Assembly: GCA_004001285.1 (NCBI GenBank)
Contig: AP018697.1
Location: 2,542,001 to 2,606,000 of the forward strand
Origin: Arthrobacter sp. MN05-02
GTDB taxonomy: Bacteria > Actinomycetota > Actinomycetes > Actinomycetales > Micrococcaceae
Direction: 5' to 3'
Length of the DNA: 64,000 nt
Below the pieces are notes generated by a model, which was not told where the DNA came from, did no database searches, and saw only the letters and a program-made list of their open reading frames with translations. Below, piece after piece: positions 63,876 to 64,000 of this stretch. Position numbers and translations under genes: made by a program. How positions within the stretch are numbered: position 1 is the first letter of the stretch; the number at the start of each line of letters is the position of its first letter.

Positions 63876-64000
63876 GTACGGCAGAATACTTCCAAGGCGC
63901 CGGTCGCGGGGCGGCAGGTGTCATGGAGTACCGTGCACAGCACCGCCGCCGAGCACGCACGGCAGCGGACCATCCACCACGGAAGCGGGTCGAGCCTTGC

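Overview
The window is high-GC (roughly two thirds or more G+C) DNA from an actinobacterium, most likely a soil or plant-associated member of the Micrococcaceae close to Arthrobacter. The evidence is the codon use, the frequent GTG starts and GTGA/ATGA overlaps, a maleylpyruvate-isomerase-type (mycothiol-linked) protein, a GAF-ANTAR regulator, LacI-controlled sugar loci, and the order alr-tsaE-tsaB-rimI-tsaD. I saw no rRNA, tRNA, CRISPR array, prophage or insertion sequence.

Layout. 0-9.2 kb holds housekeeping and stress genes: a THUMP-like methyltransferase cut by the window edge, a HAD phosphatase, DUF503, a LacI regulator, YbaK, PhzF, an APC permease, a VOC protein and a secreted trypsin-like protease. 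9.3-17 kb is a beta-galactoside locus: promoter with two operators, GH42 beta-galactosidase, two ABC permeases, a solute-binding lipoprotein, a terminator, then a GH13 amylosucrase-type enzyme. 17-23.1 kb is mixed: shikimate-dehydrogenase-like protein, glutamate-cysteine ligase family protein, SDR/XRE divergent pair, a RidA remnant, a NifS-like protein and two tiny proteins. 23.1-36.5 kb looks like a rhamnogalacturonan-I utilisation locus: two PL11 lyases, an ABC importer with a YesL-like DUF624 protein and GH42 enzyme, and a CE7 esterase. All three transcription units carry the same 14-bp LacI-type operator. 36.5-42.3 kb is mannitol PTS uptake (TetR-mtlA-mtlD) divergent from ptsI. 42.3-51.4 kb contains a LacI gene and two oxidoreductase clusters with near-identical operators; one includes a DUF993 protein and a TIM-barrel isomerase. 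Between them lie GAF-ANTAR and small unknown genes, two of which are tandem paralogues. 51.4-56.1 kb has NTF2-like and SRPBCC proteins and an MFS-ArsR-MarR set facing an oxidoreductase. 56.2-60.1 kb is the t6A/alanine racemase operon. 60.2-64 kb has an AhpD-like protein, TetR, a GIY-YIG protein, a YegP-like protein and a PfkB kinase.

How the genes work together. The dominant theme is uptake and breakdown of plant cell-wall pectin side chains and other sugars, each unit under its own LacI-type operator. Mannitol enters through the PTS and is phosphorylated by the chain beginning with enzyme I.

Caution: at least eight genes, including the essential or near-essential tsaB, alr and ptsI, are broken by one- or two-base indels, nearly all in short homopolymer runs, while the rest of each protein is well conserved. 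This looks like uncorrected sequencing error rather than gene decay. I marked the broken genes as pseudogenes (alr, damaged only in its tail, as a CDS), and each entry says how the frame is restored.
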